Assembly: GCF_021166585.1 (NCBI RefSeq)
Contig: NZ_JAJOZE010000001.1
Location: forward strand, 452,062-516,061
DNA from: Metabacillus kandeliae
GTDB taxonomy: Bacteria; Bacillota; Bacilli; Bacillales; Bacillaceae
Direction of reading: 5' to 3'
Length of the DNA stretch: 64,000 bases
The translations under genes were made by a program, and so were the position numbers. The notes under the pieces are model-generated. The model made no database searches, was not told where the DNA came from, and saw nothing but the letters and a program-made list of their open reading frames with translations. This document shows positions 39,232 through 51,423 of this stretch, one piece after another. Position 1 is the stretch's first letter, and each line of letters starts with the position of its first letter.

Positions 39232-40419
39232 ATGAAAAACGGATGGACAAACTTTTTAATGGGCTATGTTTGTGTCATTCTAAGCGGCAAAGGAGCAGAG
39301 AGGTTTGTAAATGAGTGCATCCGGAACAGCATCCCGGTCTGGCATGTTAAGCGGCTCAAAAATGAAGAGCTTTCCTTTTTTATTCGGCTGAAAGATGTAC
39401 ATGCATTGCGGCCCATTGCCAGAAAAAATGAATGTAAATGCCGTTTTGGAAAGAAAAAGGGCATTCCTTTTCTATTGAAGCGGACAGGCAGGAACATCGG
39501 GTTTGCAATTGGCTTCTTCTTATTTTTAGGTGTTTTGTTCCTGCTTTCCAATATGATCTGGTCTATAGAAATCCAAGGAGCAAAACCAGAAACAGAGCAT
39601 CTGATCAAAAAAGAGCTGCAGCGGATCGGAGTGAAAAACGGCAGTGTCCAATTTTTCATCCCAAATGCAGAGGAAATCCAGAAAGCACTCTCAGAACATG
39701 TGAAAGTCATTACGTGGGTAGGGGTGGAGCTGAATGGGACTTCCTATCATTTGAAGGTTGTGGAGAAAAATGAACCAAATCAGACAGAGGCTTTAAGCCC
39801 GGGAAATATAGTAGCAAAGAAAAAAGCAGTCATTACCCGCATGTTTGTCTCTCATGGAAAGCCTCTCGTTATGGTGAATGATCATGTTGTAAAAGGACAG
39901 CTGCTCGTCTCAGGAGTCATCGGAACAGAGAAAAATGCCAAGGTCATCGCTTCAAAAGCGGAGATATACGGAGAAACCTGGTACAGGTCTTCTGTAAATA
40001 TCCCCCGCAGCACAAATTTTAATGTTTATTCAGGGAATAGTAATATCAAGCATTATATTACGTTTGGTTCTCTTAAAGTCCCTGTATGGGGATTTGGGCA
40101 AAAGAAATTTACACAGTCAGTCAAGGAAGAAAATCAGCATGATGCTTATTTTCTGGGGTGGAGGCTTCCGATCAGCTATATAAAAGAAACAGACCGTGAA
40201 AAAGAGCAGGCAAAGCGGGTTTACACGGCAGCTGAAGCCCGTACCGAGGGCCTGAAAATCGGAAGAACAGATGTGCTGAGAAAAATTGGCGGGAGCGGTA
40301 AAATAATCGGCGAAAAAGTTTTGCACCAAACGAACGAGAATGGTAAAGTAAAAATGATCATACTTTATCAAGCCATTGAGAATATTGCGAAAACTACACC
40401 TATAGTTCAGGGAGACTAG
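39232..40419 (+). CDS. yqfD: Sporulation protein YqfD
   Basis: A 395-residue membrane protein with one helix near residues 88-108 (IGFAIGFFLFLGVLFLLSN) and a long extracytoplasmic part with SIEIQGAKPET, VEKNEPNQ and VPVWGFG segments typical of YqfD. Required for normal sporulation in B. subtilis at stage IV. GGGGGAA precedes the ATG. phoH follows after 3 nt. Confidence 0.92.
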   Translation: MKNGWTNFLMGYVCVILSGKGAERFVNECIRNSIPVWHVKRLKNEELSFFIRLKDVHALRPIARKNECKCRFGKKKGIPFLLKRTGRNIGFAIGFFLFLGVLFLLSNMIWSIEIQGAKPETEHLIKKELQRIGVKNGSVQFFIPNAEEIQKALSEHVKVITWVGVELNGTSYHLKVVEKNEPNQTEALSPGNIVAKKKAVITRMFVSHGKPLVMVNDHVVKGQLLVSGVIGTEKNAKVIASKAEIYGETWYRSSVNIPRSTNFNVYSGNSNIKHYITFGSLKVPVWGFGQKKFTQSVKEENQHDAYFLGWRLPISYIKETDREKEQAKRVYTAAEARTEGLKIGRTDVLRKIGGSGKIIGEKVLHQTNENGKVKMIILYQAIENIAKTTPIVQGD

Positions 40420-40422
40420 AGA

Positions 40423-41385
40423 ATGCCAGAAGATTTGGTTTCAATGAGCCAGCAATTAGAAAATCCGAACGAGGCGATTGCGCTGTTCGGCATACACGAT
40501 GTACATTTAAAGCGCATGGAAGAAGAGCTTAATGTAGAAATCGTTACACGCGGCGAAAAGGTATATGTGTCAGGCGACGCAGCCAATGTCCAGCTTGTAG
40601 ATGAATTGATCCAATCTCTGCTTGCGGTCATCAGAAGAGGCGTGGCAATCAGTGAAAGAGATATTATTTACGGTGTCAGCATGGCCAAAAAGGGCAAGCT
40701 GGAACATTTTGAAAGTCTGTTTACAGAAGAAATCAGCAAGAGTGCCAAAGGAAAATCCATTCGGGTCAAAACCCTCGGGCAAAGCCATTATATTAAGGCA
40801 ATCAGGCAATTTGACCTTGTTTTTGGAATTGGTCCTGCCGGGACTGGAAAAACCTATCTTGCGGTCGTTATGGCTGTTAACGCGTTGAAGAACAGCCAGG
40901 TTAAGCGCATTATCCTGACAAGGCCTGCTGTTGAAGCAGGGGAAAGCCTGGGATTTCTTCCAGGTGATCTGAAGGAAAAGGTAGATCCCTATTTACGCCC
41001 GTTATATGATGCTTTGAATGATGTATTGGGTGTTGAGCAGACAGGCAGGCTGATTGAAAGAGGAACAATCGAGATTGCTCCGCTTGCCTACATGAGGGGA
41101 CGGACACTTGATGATGCCTTTGTCATTCTTGACGAAGCGCAGAATACAACACCGGCCCAAATGAAAATGTTTTTGACAAGACTCGGTTTTGGTTCAAAAA
41201 TGGTCATTACCGGAGACATTACTCAGGTTGATTTGCCGAAAGGCGTGCAGTCAGGCATTGCATCAGCACAAGGCACGCTGAAGGGTATTAAAGGCCTTTC
41301 CTTTATTGAATTGGAGGCCGGCGATGTGGTGAGGCATCCGCTTGTCGGAAAAATTATTCAGGCATATGATAAAGTGGAAAAATAG
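40423..41385 (+). CDS. phoH: PhoH-like ATPase
   Basis: A 320-residue P-loop ATPase. A KH-like N-terminal region (about 20-80) leads into the PhoH core with Walker A GPAGTGKT near residue 145, Walker B VILDEAQN and sensor VITGDITQVDLP. The family is linked to RNA metabolism; its neighbour ybeY supports that. The exact role is unknown. It begins 3 nt after yqfD, so may be read from both sporulation and vegetative promoters. Confidence 0.93.
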   Translation: MPEDLVSMSQQLENPNEAIALFGIHDVHLKRMEEELNVEIVTRGEKVYVSGDAANVQLVDELIQSLLAVIRRGVAISERDIIYGVSMAKKGKLEHFESLFTEEISKSAKGKSIRVKTLGQSHYIKAIRQFDLVFGIGPAGTGKTYLAVVMAVNALKNSQVKRIILTRPAVEAGESLGFLPGDLKEKVDPYLRPLYDALNDVLGVEQTGRLIERGTIEIAPLAYMRGRTLDDAFVILDEAQNTTPAQMKMFLTRLGFGSKMVITGDITQVDLPKGVQSGIASAQGTLKGIKGLSFIELEAGDVVRHPLVGKIIQAYDKVEK

Positions 41386-41418
41386 GTGGCCCGACGCCCG
41401 ATATCGGGTCACTTTTTT
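41386..41418 (+). terminator. Terminator after phoH
   Basis: GTGGCCCG (41386-41393) with CGGGTCAC (41405-41412) and six T residues; it starts at the base after the phoH stop. Confidence 0.88.
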
Positions 41419-41487
41419 AAACCTCTATTCAATATTTTGTCTTAAATGGATTTTTGTGGTATTTCCCTTTGACAGGAGGTGGGCCAG

Positions 41488-43653
41488 TTGAAAAAGAAGC
41501 AGATTCCTACATTCAGGCAGAGGCTTGAGAAGATGAATCAATACCGTTTTATTCACGTGCTGCTTTACACCATTTTCGGTGCGCTGATTTTTCTCGCTTT
41601 ATTCAGCAATGTGAAACCGGAAACGCTGAAAATTAAGCGGTTTGATGTGGCAGGACAAACCATATATGCACCTTCAACCGTTGAGGATAAAGAGGCGACT
41701 GAAAAGAAAAAGCAGGAAGCTTATAATAATGTAGAAGATCAATATACTCTTAAAAGAGAATACTCTGAAAATCAGGTGGAGCTCATTGCTTCCATTTTTG
41801 ATGCCGTACAGGAAGTAAACACGGAGGCTCAGGCACAGGCCGGCAGCCAGGACCCGAAACAGACTGTGAAACCGCTTACTGAAGACGAGGAATATGGCTT
41901 GCTTCAGAAAAAACTGCCGAGTGATTTAACTGAAAAGCTTTCCAAGGATGATTTTCTCCCTTTACTGAATGCTGACAGCAGGGATGTCAGCCTTGCGAAG
42001 GATGCGGCAGTTACCTCTGTGAACAATACGATGAGCAAAGAAATTCCGATTAGCAAGCTGACAGAGGCTAAGGACAATGTTGAGCAGGACTTGCAATTTA
42101 CATCATTGCCGAAGGATGTTGTGCGCTCTGCTGTTACGATCGGGAGATTTGCCATTGTTCCAAACTACATTTATGACAGAGTTGCAACAGAGGAAAAAAG
42201 GAGACAGGCAGCTGACAGTGTAAAAGAGGTTCAGATTAAACAAGGACAGATACTTGTAGAGGAAAACCAGCTTGTAACAAATGAAGTATATGCCAAACTG
42301 AAGCTTGCTGGTCTTTTGAATAAAGATTTCTCATACAAGCCATTCATAGGCTTAGGATTATTAATCCTGCTTATTATCTGTGTTCTCGTTTATTACTTTG
42401 AAAAACCGGACAAGCCGTTCCAAAAGAAAAATAATTCTCTGCTGCTGTATACATTAATTTTTGGGATCACTCTTGCGATCATGAAAATCCTGAGCCTGTT
42501 TCAGCAAAGCGAAGTCCCCTACATCGGCTTTATGGTCCCGGCCGCAATGGGCACCATGCTGGTGAAGCTTTTGATCAATGAAAGGCTTGCGATTTTGACA
42601 AGTATTATTCTGGCGATTTGCGGAAGTATTATATTTAATGAAGGCGTTACAGCTTCATTTAATTTTTCGATTGGTGTTTATTATCTTGCAGGATGCGTGG
42701 CAGGCACACTGTTCCTCGGCAAGCATAACCTGAGAGCGAGAATCCTGCAGACAGGCCTGTTTGTAGCCGGAATCAATGTCGTCGCCATCATTTCCATTTT
42801 ATTAATTCAAAACGGCCTGCAGTCAAATGTGGAAATTGGTACATATCTTGTAATGGCAATTGCATCAGGTGTTGCCGCCTCTGTCTTGACCATAGGCCTG
42901 CAGCCATTTTTTGAAACAGGCTTTGGCCTTCTTTCAGCCATGAAGCTGATTGAGCTTTCCAGTCCGAATCATCCGCTTTTAAGAAAAATTTTAACAGAGA
43001 CGCCTGGTACGTATCATCATAGTGTAATGGTGGCCAATTTATCGGAATCAGCCTGTGAAGCGATTGGCGCCAATGGGCTGCTTGCCCGCGTTGGATCCTA
43101 TTATCATGATATAGGGAAAACAAAGCGGCCTCATTATTTTATTGAAAATCAAATGAAAATGGACAACCCTCATGACAAGCTTTCGCCGCAGCTGAGCAAA
43201 AATGTCATCATTGCCCATGCAGTTGATGGAGCCGACATGCTCAGAAAGCATAAAATGCCGAAGGAGTTTATAGATATAGCAGAACAGCATCACGGTACTA
43301 CGCTCCTGAAGTATTTCTACTATAAGGCGAAAGAGCGCGGTGATGAAGTGAGGGAAGAGGAGTTCCGATATTCGGGCCCAAAGCCGCAGACAAGGGAAAT
43401 CGCAGTTATCTCTATTGCCGACAGCGTGGAAGCTGCTGTTCGTTCTATGGCGAACCCTACACCGGAGAGAATTGAGAAAATAGTCAGGGGCATCATTGCA
43501 GACCGTCTTCAAGATGGACAGCTGAATGAATGTGATTTAACATTGAAAGAACTTGATGTAGTGGCAAAATCTTTTTGCGAGTCGCTGCAGGGGATTTTCC
43601 ATTCCAGGATTGAATATCCTGAAGTACCAAAACAGAAGGTGAAGCAAGCATGA
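41488..43653 (+). CDS. pgpH: PgpH, 7TM-HD cyclic-di-AMP phosphodiesterase
   Basis: A 721-residue membrane enzyme. One N-terminal helix (about 20-40) and an extracellular 7TMR-HDED domain (about 45-280) precede seven helices (about 285-470) and a cytoplasmic HD domain with [27 protein letters not shown] and [10 protein letters not shown]. The family degrades c-di-AMP to pApA. TTG 41488 is the start, 8 nt from AGGAGG; the GTG at 41479 is in that site. Its stop overlaps ybeY. Confidence 0.94.
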   Translation: MKKKQIPTFRQRLEKMNQYRFIHVLLYTIFGALIFLALFSNVKPETLKIKRFDVAGQTIYAPSTVEDKEATEKKKQEAYNNVEDQYTLKREYSENQVELIASIFDAVQEVNTEAQAQAGSQDPKQTVKPLTEDEEYGLLQKKLPSDLTEKLSKDDFLPLLNADSRDVSLAKDAAVTSVNNTMSKEIPISKLTEAKDNVEQDLQFTSLPKDVVRSAVTIGRFAIVPNYIYDRVATEEKRRQAADSVKEVQIKQGQILVEENQLVTNEVYAKLKLAGLLNKDFSYKPFIGLGLLILLIICVLVYYFEKPDKPFQKKNNSLLLYTLIFGITLAIMKILSLFQQSEVPYIGFMVPAAMGTMLVKLLINERLAILTSIILAICGSIIFNEGVTASFNFSIGVYYLAGCVAGTLFLGKHNLRARILQTGLFVAGINVVAIISILLIQNGLQSNVEIGTYLVMAIASGVAASVLTIGLQPFFETGFGLLSAMKLIELSSPNHPLLRKILTETPGTYHHSVMVANLSESACEAIGANGLLARVGSYYHDIGKTKRPHYFIENQMKMDNPHDKLSPQLSKNVIIAHAVDGADMLRKHKMPKEFIDIAEQHHGTTLLKYFYYKAKERGDEVREEEFRYSGPKPQTREIAVISIADSVEAAVRSMANPTPERIEKIVRGIIADRLQDGQLNECDLTLKELDVVAKSFCESLQGIFHSRIEYPEVPKQKVKQA

Positions 43654-44132
43654 GTTTAACAATTGATTTTTTAGATGAAACAGGAGAAATAAAAGACGAA
43701 CAGCTGAAATTGATTGAGGGCCTCCTGAATCACGCAGCGGTTCTTGAGAACATCGCAGATGAATCAGAGCTTTCAGTAACCCTGACAGATAACAGCAGAA
43801 TTCAGGAAATTAACCGCGACTACCGGCAAAAGGACCAGCCGACAGATGTTATCTCTTTCGCTTTGGAAGAGGAAGGCGAAGGCGAAGTGGAAATTATCGG
43901 CGCGGATCTCCCGAGAACACTGGGCGATATTATCATATCAGTTGAGAGAGCGAAGGAGCAGGCTGAGGAGTACGGCCATTCGGACAGCAGGGAGCTGGGC
44001 TTTTTAGCAGTCCATGGATTTCTGCATCTTCTTGGATATGATCATATGACGGAAGAGGATGAGGCTGTTATGTTTAGAAAACAAAGGGAAATTTTAGATT
44101 CCTATGGACTCAAAAGAACCGAAGAAGACTGA
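43650..44132 (+). CDS. ybeY: rRNA maturation endoribonuclease YbeY
   Basis: A 160-residue metalloenzyme for rRNA processing and quality control. The zinc motif [11 protein letters not shown] (HX3HX5H) is near residue 122, preceded by [16 protein letters not shown]. It overlaps pgpH by 4 nt (ATGA) and dgkA by 29 nt. Confidence 0.95.
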   Translation: MSLTIDFLDETGEIKDEQLKLIEGLLNHAAVLENIADESELSVTLTDNSRIQEINRDYRQKDQPTDVISFALEEEGEGEVEIIGADLPRTLGDIIISVERAKEQAEEYGHSDSRELGFLAVHGFLHLLGYDHMTEEDEAVMFRKQREILDSYGLKRTEED

Positions 44133-44484
44133 GGCCACTCGGTTTTTCAGAAGCTTTCGCCACGCAGCTGCCGGCATTGCTTTTACATTTAAGCATGAGC
44201 GGAATTTTCAAATTCACTGTTTCATTTCCGTTCTTGCTGCTGCAGCAGGAATCTATTTTCATCTTTCGGCATTTGAGTGGGTAATCGTGCTGATCCTGAT
44301 TGCAGGGATGCTGTCTCTTGAACTGATGAATACAGCAGTAGAAAAAACGGTTGATCTTGTGTCGAAGGAATACAGGCCTCTGGCAAAAGCAGCGAAGGAT
44401 GCTGCAGCGGGATCTGTTCTCGTTTTTGCCATTCTTTCTTTTATATTGGGTCTGGTCATATTCCTGCCGAAGATATTCGGCTGA
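44104..44484 (+). CDS. dgkA: Undecaprenol/diacylglycerol kinase family protein DgkA
   Basis: A 126-residue integral membrane kinase with three helices (about 35-50, 54-72, 98-122). The signature [16 protein letters not shown] near residues 75-90 holds the catalytic Glu. The Gram-positive enzymes phosphorylate undecaprenol, recycling the lipid carrier. The start [20 protein letters not shown] lies within the 3' end of ybeY. Confidence 0.93.
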   Translation: MDSKEPKKTEATRFFRSFRHAAAGIAFTFKHERNFQIHCFISVLAAAAGIYFHLSAFEWVIVLILIAGMLSLELMNTAVEKTVDLVSKEYRPLAKAAKDAAAGSVLVFAILSFILGLVIFLPKIFG

Positions 44485-44530
44485 TTTGCTGCAGGGTGAA
44501 TGAATTTGTATAGAAATTAAGTTAAAATAG

Positions 44531-45869
<1,339 letters not shown>

Positions 45870-45992
45870 TCACAAGACTTTTAGAATTTAACAATATTTG
45901 TGTAACATGAAAAGCAGGAAGAAGGGCTAATCTAACGATAAGAAAATTTGGATAACAACTTGCTGGTCTTTAACATGAAAGGTGGGGTTTAT

Positions 45993-46136
45993 ATGTTGGA
46001 TTTTACCTGGAAGATCTTTTCGAATACAGGTAATATTGATACGTACCTTCTTTTTAAGCAACTTGAACAGGATCGGGACGATGATGCCGATTTGCAGATG
46101 GACGAGCGAGCTGTAGATGAATTTCCGCTGTCGTAG
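45993..46136 (+). CDS. yqzL: YqzL-like small protein
   Basis: A 47-residue protein starting [20 protein letters not shown], followed by an acidic tail. It agrees with my recollection of YqzL, located between era and recO in Bacilli. AAAGGTGGGG precedes ATG 45993; the longer frame from 45948 has no ribosome site. No signal or membrane segment. Function unknown. Confidence 0.85.
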   Translation: MLDFTWKIFSNTGNIDTYLLFKQLEQDRDDDADLQMDERAVDEFPLS

Positions 46137-46165
46137 CAGCTTTTCTTCCTCTGGATGGTGAGAGG

Positions 46166-46918
46166 ATGCTTCAAAAGTGCGAAGGCATAGTCATCCGGAC
46201 GAATGACTATGGAGAAAGCAATAAAATTGTTACCTTATATACACGTGAGCTGGGAAAAACAGGCGTTATGGCAAGGGGAGCTAAAAAGCCCAGCAGCCGT
46301 TTGTCTGCGGTAACCCAGCCTTTTACTTATGGAATGTTTCTTTTTCAGAAAAGCTCAGGTCTTGGCGGGCTTCAGCAGGCCGAAACAATCGACAGCATGC
46401 GGGCAATCAGAGAAGATATTTTTCTGACAGCTTATGCTTCTTATATTTCAGAGCTGCTGGATAAAGGAACAGATAACAATCAAATCAACCCGTACTTGTT
46501 TGAATTGTACTATCAGACTCTCAGGCTTCTGGGAGAAGAGCAGGATCCTGAAATCCTCACAAGAATTTTTGAACTGAAAATGCTTGCTGTTATCGGATCA
46601 AAGCCTGAATTGGATGGCTGTTCCATCTGTGGAAACAAGGAAGGCACCTTCCACTTTTCAATCAGGGAAGGCGGCTTCATCTGCCATCGCTGCTTTGACA
46701 AAGATCCATACAGATTTGCAATTTCTCCTACAACAGCTAAGCTTCTTCGCCTGTTTTACTATTTTGATTTAAACAGGCTCGGGAAAATTTCCGTTAAGCC
46801 TGAAACAAAGAAAGAACTGAAAAATGTCCTGGAAGCTTACTACCAAGAGTATTCCGGACTTTACTTAAAATCAAAAAAGTTCCTTGATCAAATAGAAAAC
46901 ATGAGGGATAAGCTGTAA
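46166..46918 (+). CDS. recO: DNA repair protein RecO
   Basis: A 250-residue recombination mediator that loads RecA on SSB-coated DNA. The N-terminal OB fold begins [22 protein letters not shown]4 zinc motif follows (DGCSICGN and GFICHRCF, residues about 150-175) with a helical C-terminal domain. It precedes the glyQS leader. Confidence 0.95.
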   Translation: MLQKCEGIVIRTNDYGESNKIVTLYTRELGKTGVMARGAKKPSSRLSAVTQPFTYGMFLFQKSSGLGGLQQAETIDSMRAIREDIFLTAYASYISELLDKGTDNNQINPYLFELYYQTLRLLGEEQDPEILTRIFELKMLAVIGSKPELDGCSICGNKEGTFHFSIREGGFICHRCFDKDPYRFAISPTTAKLLRLFYYFDLNRLGKISVKPETKKELKNVLEAYYQEYSGLYLKSKKFLDQIENMRDKL

Positions 46919-46931
46919 TGACCGATAGAGA

Positions 46932-46960
46932 TTGACATTGGCTTCTTTTTGGATTAATAT
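46932..46960 (+). promoter_or_regulatory. Sigma-A promoter of the glyQS T-box transcript
   Basis: TTGACA (perfect -35, 46932-46937), 17-bp spacer, TAATAT (46955-46960). Confidence 0.8.
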
Positions 46961-46965
46961 GCAAG

Positions 46966-47190
46966 TAATATAATAGGCTGTGTTGAAGGAAAAGAGTATT
47001 TATTGGAATTCCTAAAGCGACTCCGGGATGGTGCAAGCCGGGGGGAAGGAAAATAAAGAAGGGCATTCCTGAGCAGTGCTTTTAAAGCGGCCGCAGAGCA
47101 ATGTGCGGCAAATAGGGTGGAACCGCGGGTAACTCTCGTCCCTATGCCTTTCTTTAGGAAGGCATAGGGATGGGAGTTTTTTTTCATTCT
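46966..47190 (+). promoter_or_regulatory. Glycine T-box riboswitch with terminator
   Basis: The T-box sequence AGGGTGGAACCGCGGG lies at 47114-47129. Stem I is closed by GGAAT (47005-47009) with ATTCC (47065-47069), with GGC (47062-47064), a glycine specifier, directly before the 3' strand. Downstream, 47131-47150 pairs over about 20 bp with 47158-47178 and is followed by a T-run: an intrinsic terminator. Uncharged tRNA-Gly should favour the antiterminator and read-through into glyQS. The short leader suits the compact glyQS-type T-box lacking stem II elements. Confidence 0.93.
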
Positions 47191-47249
47191 TAGCTGGCTC
47201 TTTTTCCAAAGCGGTGCCCGGGGCTTAACGGGGCGGTTTCCGTTTTTCT

Positions 47250-47318
47250 TTGTCCAGCTCCAGCGCCTAGCCCCTCGGGGTAACTTGTCGGGGCTGGTCA
47301 AAGCGCTTCCGCTTTTCT
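47250..47318 (+). repeat. Bacillaceae interspersed repeat, copy B
   Basis: Contains TTTGTCCAGCTCCAGCGC, CTAGCCCCTCGGGG, ACTTGTCGGGGCTGGTC and AAAGCGCTTCCGCTTTTC on the plus strand. It matches copies A (6060-6137, reverse) and C (50434-50590). It sits between the T-box terminator and the glyQ ribosome site, so it is part of the glyQS mRNA leader. A degenerate GC-rich segment (47202-47245) may be a worn extra unit. Confidence 0.82.
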
Positions 47319-47344
47319 AATAAAAAATCAGGAGGTATTTCTAA

Positions 47345-48229
47345 ATGAACATTCAAAATATGATTCTTACCCTGCAGAAGCATTGGTCTGAACAGGGCTG
47401 TGTTCTGATGCAGGCGTATGATACCGAAAAAGGCGCAGGCACAATGAGTCCGTATACGTTTTTAAAAGCTGTCGGCCCTGAACCTTGGAAGGTAGCCTAT
47501 GTTGAGCCTTCCAGAAGACCGGCAGACGGCCGTTATGGGGAAAACCCAAACAGGCTTTATCAGCATCATCAATTTCAAGTGATTATGAAACCTTCGCCTG
47601 ACAACATTCAGGAGCTTTATTTGGAATCACTGAAGGCGCTTGGTATCAATCCTCTGGAACATGATATCCGTTTTGTGGAGGATAACTGGGAAAATCCTTC
47701 ATTAGGCTGCGCAGGCCTTGGCTGGGAAGTATGGCTCGACGGCATGGAAATTACGCAGTTTACTTATTTCCAGCAGGTTGGCGGCATTGAATGCAAGCCT
47801 GTTTCCGTTGAAATTACATATGGCATTGAGCGCCTGGCGTCCTATATCCAGGATAAAGAGAATGTTTTCGATCTGGAGTGGACAGAGGGCTATACGGTAA
47901 GAGATATCTTCTTAATGAACGAGTATGAGCATAGCAAATATACCTTTGAAACATCTGATCCTGAAATGCTCTTCCAGCTTTTCGGCATTTATGAAAAGGA
48001 AGCACACCGCCAGATGGAAGAAGGCCTTGTGCACCCGGCCTATGATTATGTGCTGAAATGCTCGCATACCTTTAACCTCCTTGATGCAAGGGGTGCTATC
48101 TCTGTTACAGAAAGAACGGGCTATATCGGCAGGGTCCGCAGCCTTGCAAGAAGAGTAGCCCGCACCTATTTTGAAGAACGTGAAAAGCTTGGTTTTCCAA
48201 TGCTGAAGGAAGAGGAGGCGAGATCATGA
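47345..48229 (+). CDS. glyQ: Glycyl-tRNA synthetase alpha subunit
   Basis: A 294-residue class II synthetase subunit that forms an alpha2beta2 enzyme with GlyS and activates glycine. [56 protein letters not shown] (shown in part) and [10 protein letters not shown] cover motifs 1-3. AGGAGG precedes the ATG. Controlled by the T-box; overlaps glyS by 4 nt. Confidence 0.97.
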   Translation: MNIQNMILTLQKHWSEQGCVLMQAYDTEKGAGTMSPYTFLKAVGPEPWKVAYVEPSRRPADGRYGENPNRLYQHHQFQVIMKPSPDNIQELYLESLKALGINPLEHDIRFVEDNWENPSLGCAGLGWEVWLDGMEITQFTYFQQVGGIECKPVSVEITYGIERLASYIQDKENVFDLEWTEGYTVRDIFLMNEYEHSKYTFETSDPEMLFQLFGIYEKEAHRQMEEGLVHPAYDYVLKCSHTFNLLDARGAISVTERTGYIGRVRSLARRVARTYFEEREKLGFPMLKEEEARS

Positions 48230-50289
48230 GCAATCGCGATCTATTAATTGAAATTGGACTTGAAGAGCTTCCTGCACGATTTGTTACAGATGCTATGAAT
48301 CAGCTTGGAAGCAAGCTTGAGGAATGGCTGAAAGAGAAAAACTTATCTTATGGAGCAGTTTCTCTTTACTCCACACCGCGCCGCCTTGCAGTGCTTATTC
48401 AGAACGCTGCTGAGAAGCAGGAAGATACAGAAGAAGAGGCAAAAGGGCCTGCGAAGAAAATTGCCCTTGATGCGGAGGGTAACTGGACAAAAGCTGCCGC
48501 TGGATTTGCCCGGGGACAAGGCGCTTCTGTAGAAGATATTTATTTTAAAGAAATCAATGGTGTAGAATATGTTCATGTACAGAAATTCACAAAAGGGAAA
48601 GAAGCGAAAGAGCTTTTGCCGGAGCTTCAGGCTGTCATAACTTCTCTTTCATTCCCAAAAAACATGAAATGGGGAAGCTATGAGCTTCGCTACGCCCGGC
48701 CTATTAAATGGATGATTGCTTTGTTCGGCGAAGAGGTTATTCCTTTTTCGATCACAGGAGTGTCAACAGGCAGACAGACAGAAGGCCACCTTTTCCTGGG
48801 GAAGCAAACGGCTATTAACAGCCCGGCAGATTATGAAGAAGCGCTGAATGCGGAATATGTTATGGCAGATCCGGAAAAACGCAAGGCTGTCATTTTGGAA
48901 CAGCTGAAGCAGCTGGAGCAGGATAACGGTTTTAGCATTACAGTTGATGAAGAGCTGCTGGAAGAAGTGAACAACCTTGTAGAATATCCTACAGCACTGT
49001 TTGGCCAGTTTGACGAGAAATTCCTGGAGCTGCCTGAAGAAGTGCTGATCACTTCCATGAAAGAGCATCAAAGATATTTTCCGGTCAAATCAGAGGATGG
49101 AAATCTTCTTGCTAAATTTGTCACAGTTCGGAACGGAAACAGCGAGCATCTGGGCAAAGTGGCCAAAGGAAATGAAAAAGTGCTGAAGGCCCGTTTGTCG
49201 GATGCCGATTTCTTCTACAATGAAGACCATAAGCTGAAGCTTGACGACGCCCTTCAGAAGCTTGAGAAAATTGTTTTCCATGAAGAGCTGGGAACTGTTG
49301 GGGACAAAGTAAGACGTACTAAAAATCTTGCTGAAAAGCTTGCCGGCCGCCTTAATTTCTCTGCCGAAGATCGTCAGGATGCCGTAAGAACCGCTGAGAT
49401 AGGGAAATTTGACCTTGTCAGCCAGATGGTATATGAATTCCCTGAACTGCAGGGAATCATGGGAGAGAAATATGCCCGTCTTATGGGTGAAAACGAAGCA
49501 GTGGCAAAAGCCATCAATGAGCAATACATGCCGCGGCATGCTGAGGATGCTGCTCCGTCCTCTAATGCAGGTGCACTCGCTGCAGTGGCTGATAAACTCG
49601 ACACAGTTGCCGCATTTTTCTCAATCGGCATGGTGCCGACCGGTTCGCAGGATCCCTATGCATTAAGAAGACAGGCGAGCGGCATTGTCCAGATTCTTAT
49701 TTCCAAAAATTGGACCGTTTCTTTTGAAGAGCTTTTTGACCTGGCGCTTGAAGGGCTTCAGGCTGAAAACAAAGAAGAAGCGAAAAAGGAACTTGCGGGC
49801 TTCTTTAAAATGAGAATGAAATATATTCTGGCAGAACGGAATATCCGGTACGATCTTGTTGACGCTGTCCTCGAGTCTGACGACCATTCAGGGCCATCGC
49901 TTATTAGAAGGGCAGAGGTTCTTCAAGAAGAGTCAAGAAGCCACGATTTCAAAGAAATTATTGAAGCTCTCTCAAGGGTTCTGAACATCGCGAAAAAAGG
50001 CGAGCAGGGCACTGTTCAGGAAAGCCTGTTTGAAAACGATCTGGAAAAAGAACTTTTCCGAAAATCTGAAGAGGCTGAACAAGCTATCCTTCAGGCAGGA
50101 AAGCAAGAGGATTATAAAGCCTATTACTCTGTCCTGAAGGGACTGAAAGATTCTATTGATGCTTATTTTGAAGGCACAATGGTTATGGCGGAAGATCCTG
50201 TAATCCGCAAAAACCGCCTGGCATTCATGGTTCGCCTGGCAGCGCTTATTAAACAGTTTGCAAACACGAATACCATTCTTGTAAAATAA
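48226..50289 (+). CDS. glyS: Glycyl-tRNA synthetase beta subunit
   Basis: A 687-residue subunit that recognises tRNA-Gly. The N-terminal [14 protein letters not shown] and the KEHQRYFPV segment are family hallmarks, followed by an HD-like domain ([11 protein letters not shown]) and a C-terminal anticodon-binding domain. The ATGA overlap with glyQ implies coupled translation and equal stoichiometry. Confidence 0.97.
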   Translation: MSNRDLLIEIGLEELPARFVTDAMNQLGSKLEEWLKEKNLSYGAVSLYSTPRRLAVLIQNAAEKQEDTEEEAKGPAKKIALDAEGNWTKAAAGFARGQGASVEDIYFKEINGVEYVHVQKFTKGKEAKELLPELQAVITSLSFPKNMKWGSYELRYARPIKWMIALFGEEVIPFSITGVSTGRQTEGHLFLGKQTAINSPADYEEALNAEYVMADPEKRKAVILEQLKQLEQDNGFSITVDEELLEEVNNLVEYPTALFGQFDEKFLELPEEVLITSMKEHQRYFPVKSEDGNLLAKFVTVRNGNSEHLGKVAKGNEKVLKARLSDADFFYNEDHKLKLDDALQKLEKIVFHEELGTVGDKVRRTKNLAEKLAGRLNFSAEDRQDAVRTAEIGKFDLVSQMVYEFPELQGIMGEKYARLMGENEAVAKAINEQYMPRHAEDAAPSSNAGALAAVADKLDTVAAFFSIGMVPTGSQDPYALRRQASGIVQILISKNWTVSFEELFDLALEGLQAENKEEAKKELAGFFKMRMKYILAERNIRYDLVDAVLESDDHSGPSLIRRAEVLQEESRSHDFKEIIEALSRVLNIAKKGEQGTVQESLFENDLEKELFRKSEEAEQAILQAGKQEDYKAYYSVLKGLKDSIDAYFEGTMVMAEDPVIRKNRLAFMVRLAALIKQFANTNTILVK

Positions 50290-50313
50290 AAGACCGCTGA
50301 ATAATACCAATTG

Positions 50314-50350
50314 AAAAAGACGGTTATCAGATGAGATAGCCGTCTTTTTT
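50314..50350 (+). terminator. Terminator of glyQS
   Basis: AAAAGACGGTTATC with GATAGCCGTCTTTT (about 50315-50347) and a T-run to 50350. Confidence 0.88.
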
Positions 50351-50433
50351 GAGTAGTGAGTGCTGGTTTAGTTGAATCAGTGAAAGGGGCTTTCGCTTTG
50401 CATTGCCCGGCTTCATCCGCTGATCCTCAAACG

Positions 50434-50590
50434 GCAGGGGCTGAACGAGCGGCTTCCGCTTTTCGTTGTCCAGCTCCAGCCGCTAGCCCGATCTGAGTCG
50501 CTTCGAAAAATCCCAAAAAGTCTAAGACCGGACTTTTCGGGATTTTCCTCCAGCGCTTGTCGGGGCTGAACGAGCGGCTTGCGCTTTTCG
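50434..50590 (+). repeat. Bacillaceae interspersed repeat, copy C (longest)
   Basis: Two GGGGCTGAACGAGCGGCTT(C/G)CGCTTTTCG blocks flank TTGTCCAGCTCCAGCCGCTAG, a CGATCTGAGTCGCTTCG segment, a strong internal hairpin (AAAATCCC...GGGATTTT, 50505-50548) and CCAGCGCTTGTCGGGGCTG. Shared words link it to copies A and B. It fills most of the 473-bp glyS-ccpN gap. The remaining 50591-50762 is AT-rich with a possible TTGAAT-17-TGTAAT promoter (50656-50684) for ccpN. Confidence 0.82.
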
Positions 50591-50762
50591 GGTGTGCAAA
50601 AGTTTTCCATCTCTGCGAAATCCAACTGTTTTTCTTCTTGCAATAGTATATAATATTGAATATAAAGTATAGCTTATTTGTAATATTTTACATAGCTTGT
50701 TGATAGAGAACAGAAAGACGAAGCGGGAGTCTCAGACTGTAGCAAGAGGCTTTTAAAGGGCG

Positions 50763-51407
50763 GTGATTAAAATCGAACTGAATAAACGCCAGGAAACTAT
50801 CCTGCAGATCGTGAAAGAAAACGGTCCAATCACTGGGGAGCATATAGCAGACCAGCTGAGCCTGACAAGAGCGACACTCCGTCCTGATCTGGCCATTTTG
50901 ACAATGTCAGGTTATCTTGAAGCCCGGCCGAGGGTCGGATATTTTTATACAGGGAAGACCGGAAATCATGCGCTTTCAGATCAGCTGAAAAAGCTTCGGG
51001 TTAAAGATTTTCAATCGATTCCCATTGTTGTGAGTGAAAATGTATCGGTTTATGATGCGATTGTCACTATGTTCCTTGAAGATGTGGGAACTCTTTTTGT
51101 AGTTGATGAAAAAGCCATTCTTGCTGGAGTCCTTTCAAGAAAGGATCTGCTCAGGGCAAGCATCGGAAAGCAGGAACTTGCATCGATCCCTGTAAATATT
51201 ATTATGACCCGTATGCCTAATATAACGGTCTGCAGGAATGATGATTTGATTACAGATGTGGCAGCTTCGCTTATTGAGAAGCAGATTGATGCGCTTCCTG
51301 TTATTAAGGACACGGAAAAGGGATTTGAAGTAACAGGGCGGATCACCAAAACGAATATAACAAGAATTCTTGTTCAGCTTGCGGAAAACGAGATTATGCC
51401 GCTTTAG
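50763..51407 (+). CDS. ccpN: CcpN, transcriptional repressor of gluconeogenic genes
   Basis: A 214-residue regulator with an N-terminal winged helix-turn-helix ([23 protein letters not shown], residues about 15-40 in part) and two CBS domains (about 75-205) that sense nucleotides. In B. subtilis CcpN represses gapB and pckA on glycolytic carbon sources. GTG 50763 aligns with the recalled start, but AAAGGG is only 2 nt away; the GGGCGGTGA overlapping it would better suit initiation a few codons later, so the exact start is uncertain. Followed by yqfL. Confidence 0.93.
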   Translation: MIKIELNKRQETILQIVKENGPITGEHIADQLSLTRATLRPDLAILTMSGYLEARPRVGYFYTGKTGNHALSDQLKKLRVKDFQSIPIVVSENVSVYDAIVTMFLEDVGTLFVVDEKAILAGVLSRKDLLRASIGKQELASIPVNIIMTRMPNITVCRNDDLITDVAASLIEKQIDALPVIKDTEKGFEVTGRITKTNITRILVQLAENEIMPL

Positions 51408-51423
51408 GAGATGGGGGAAAGGG

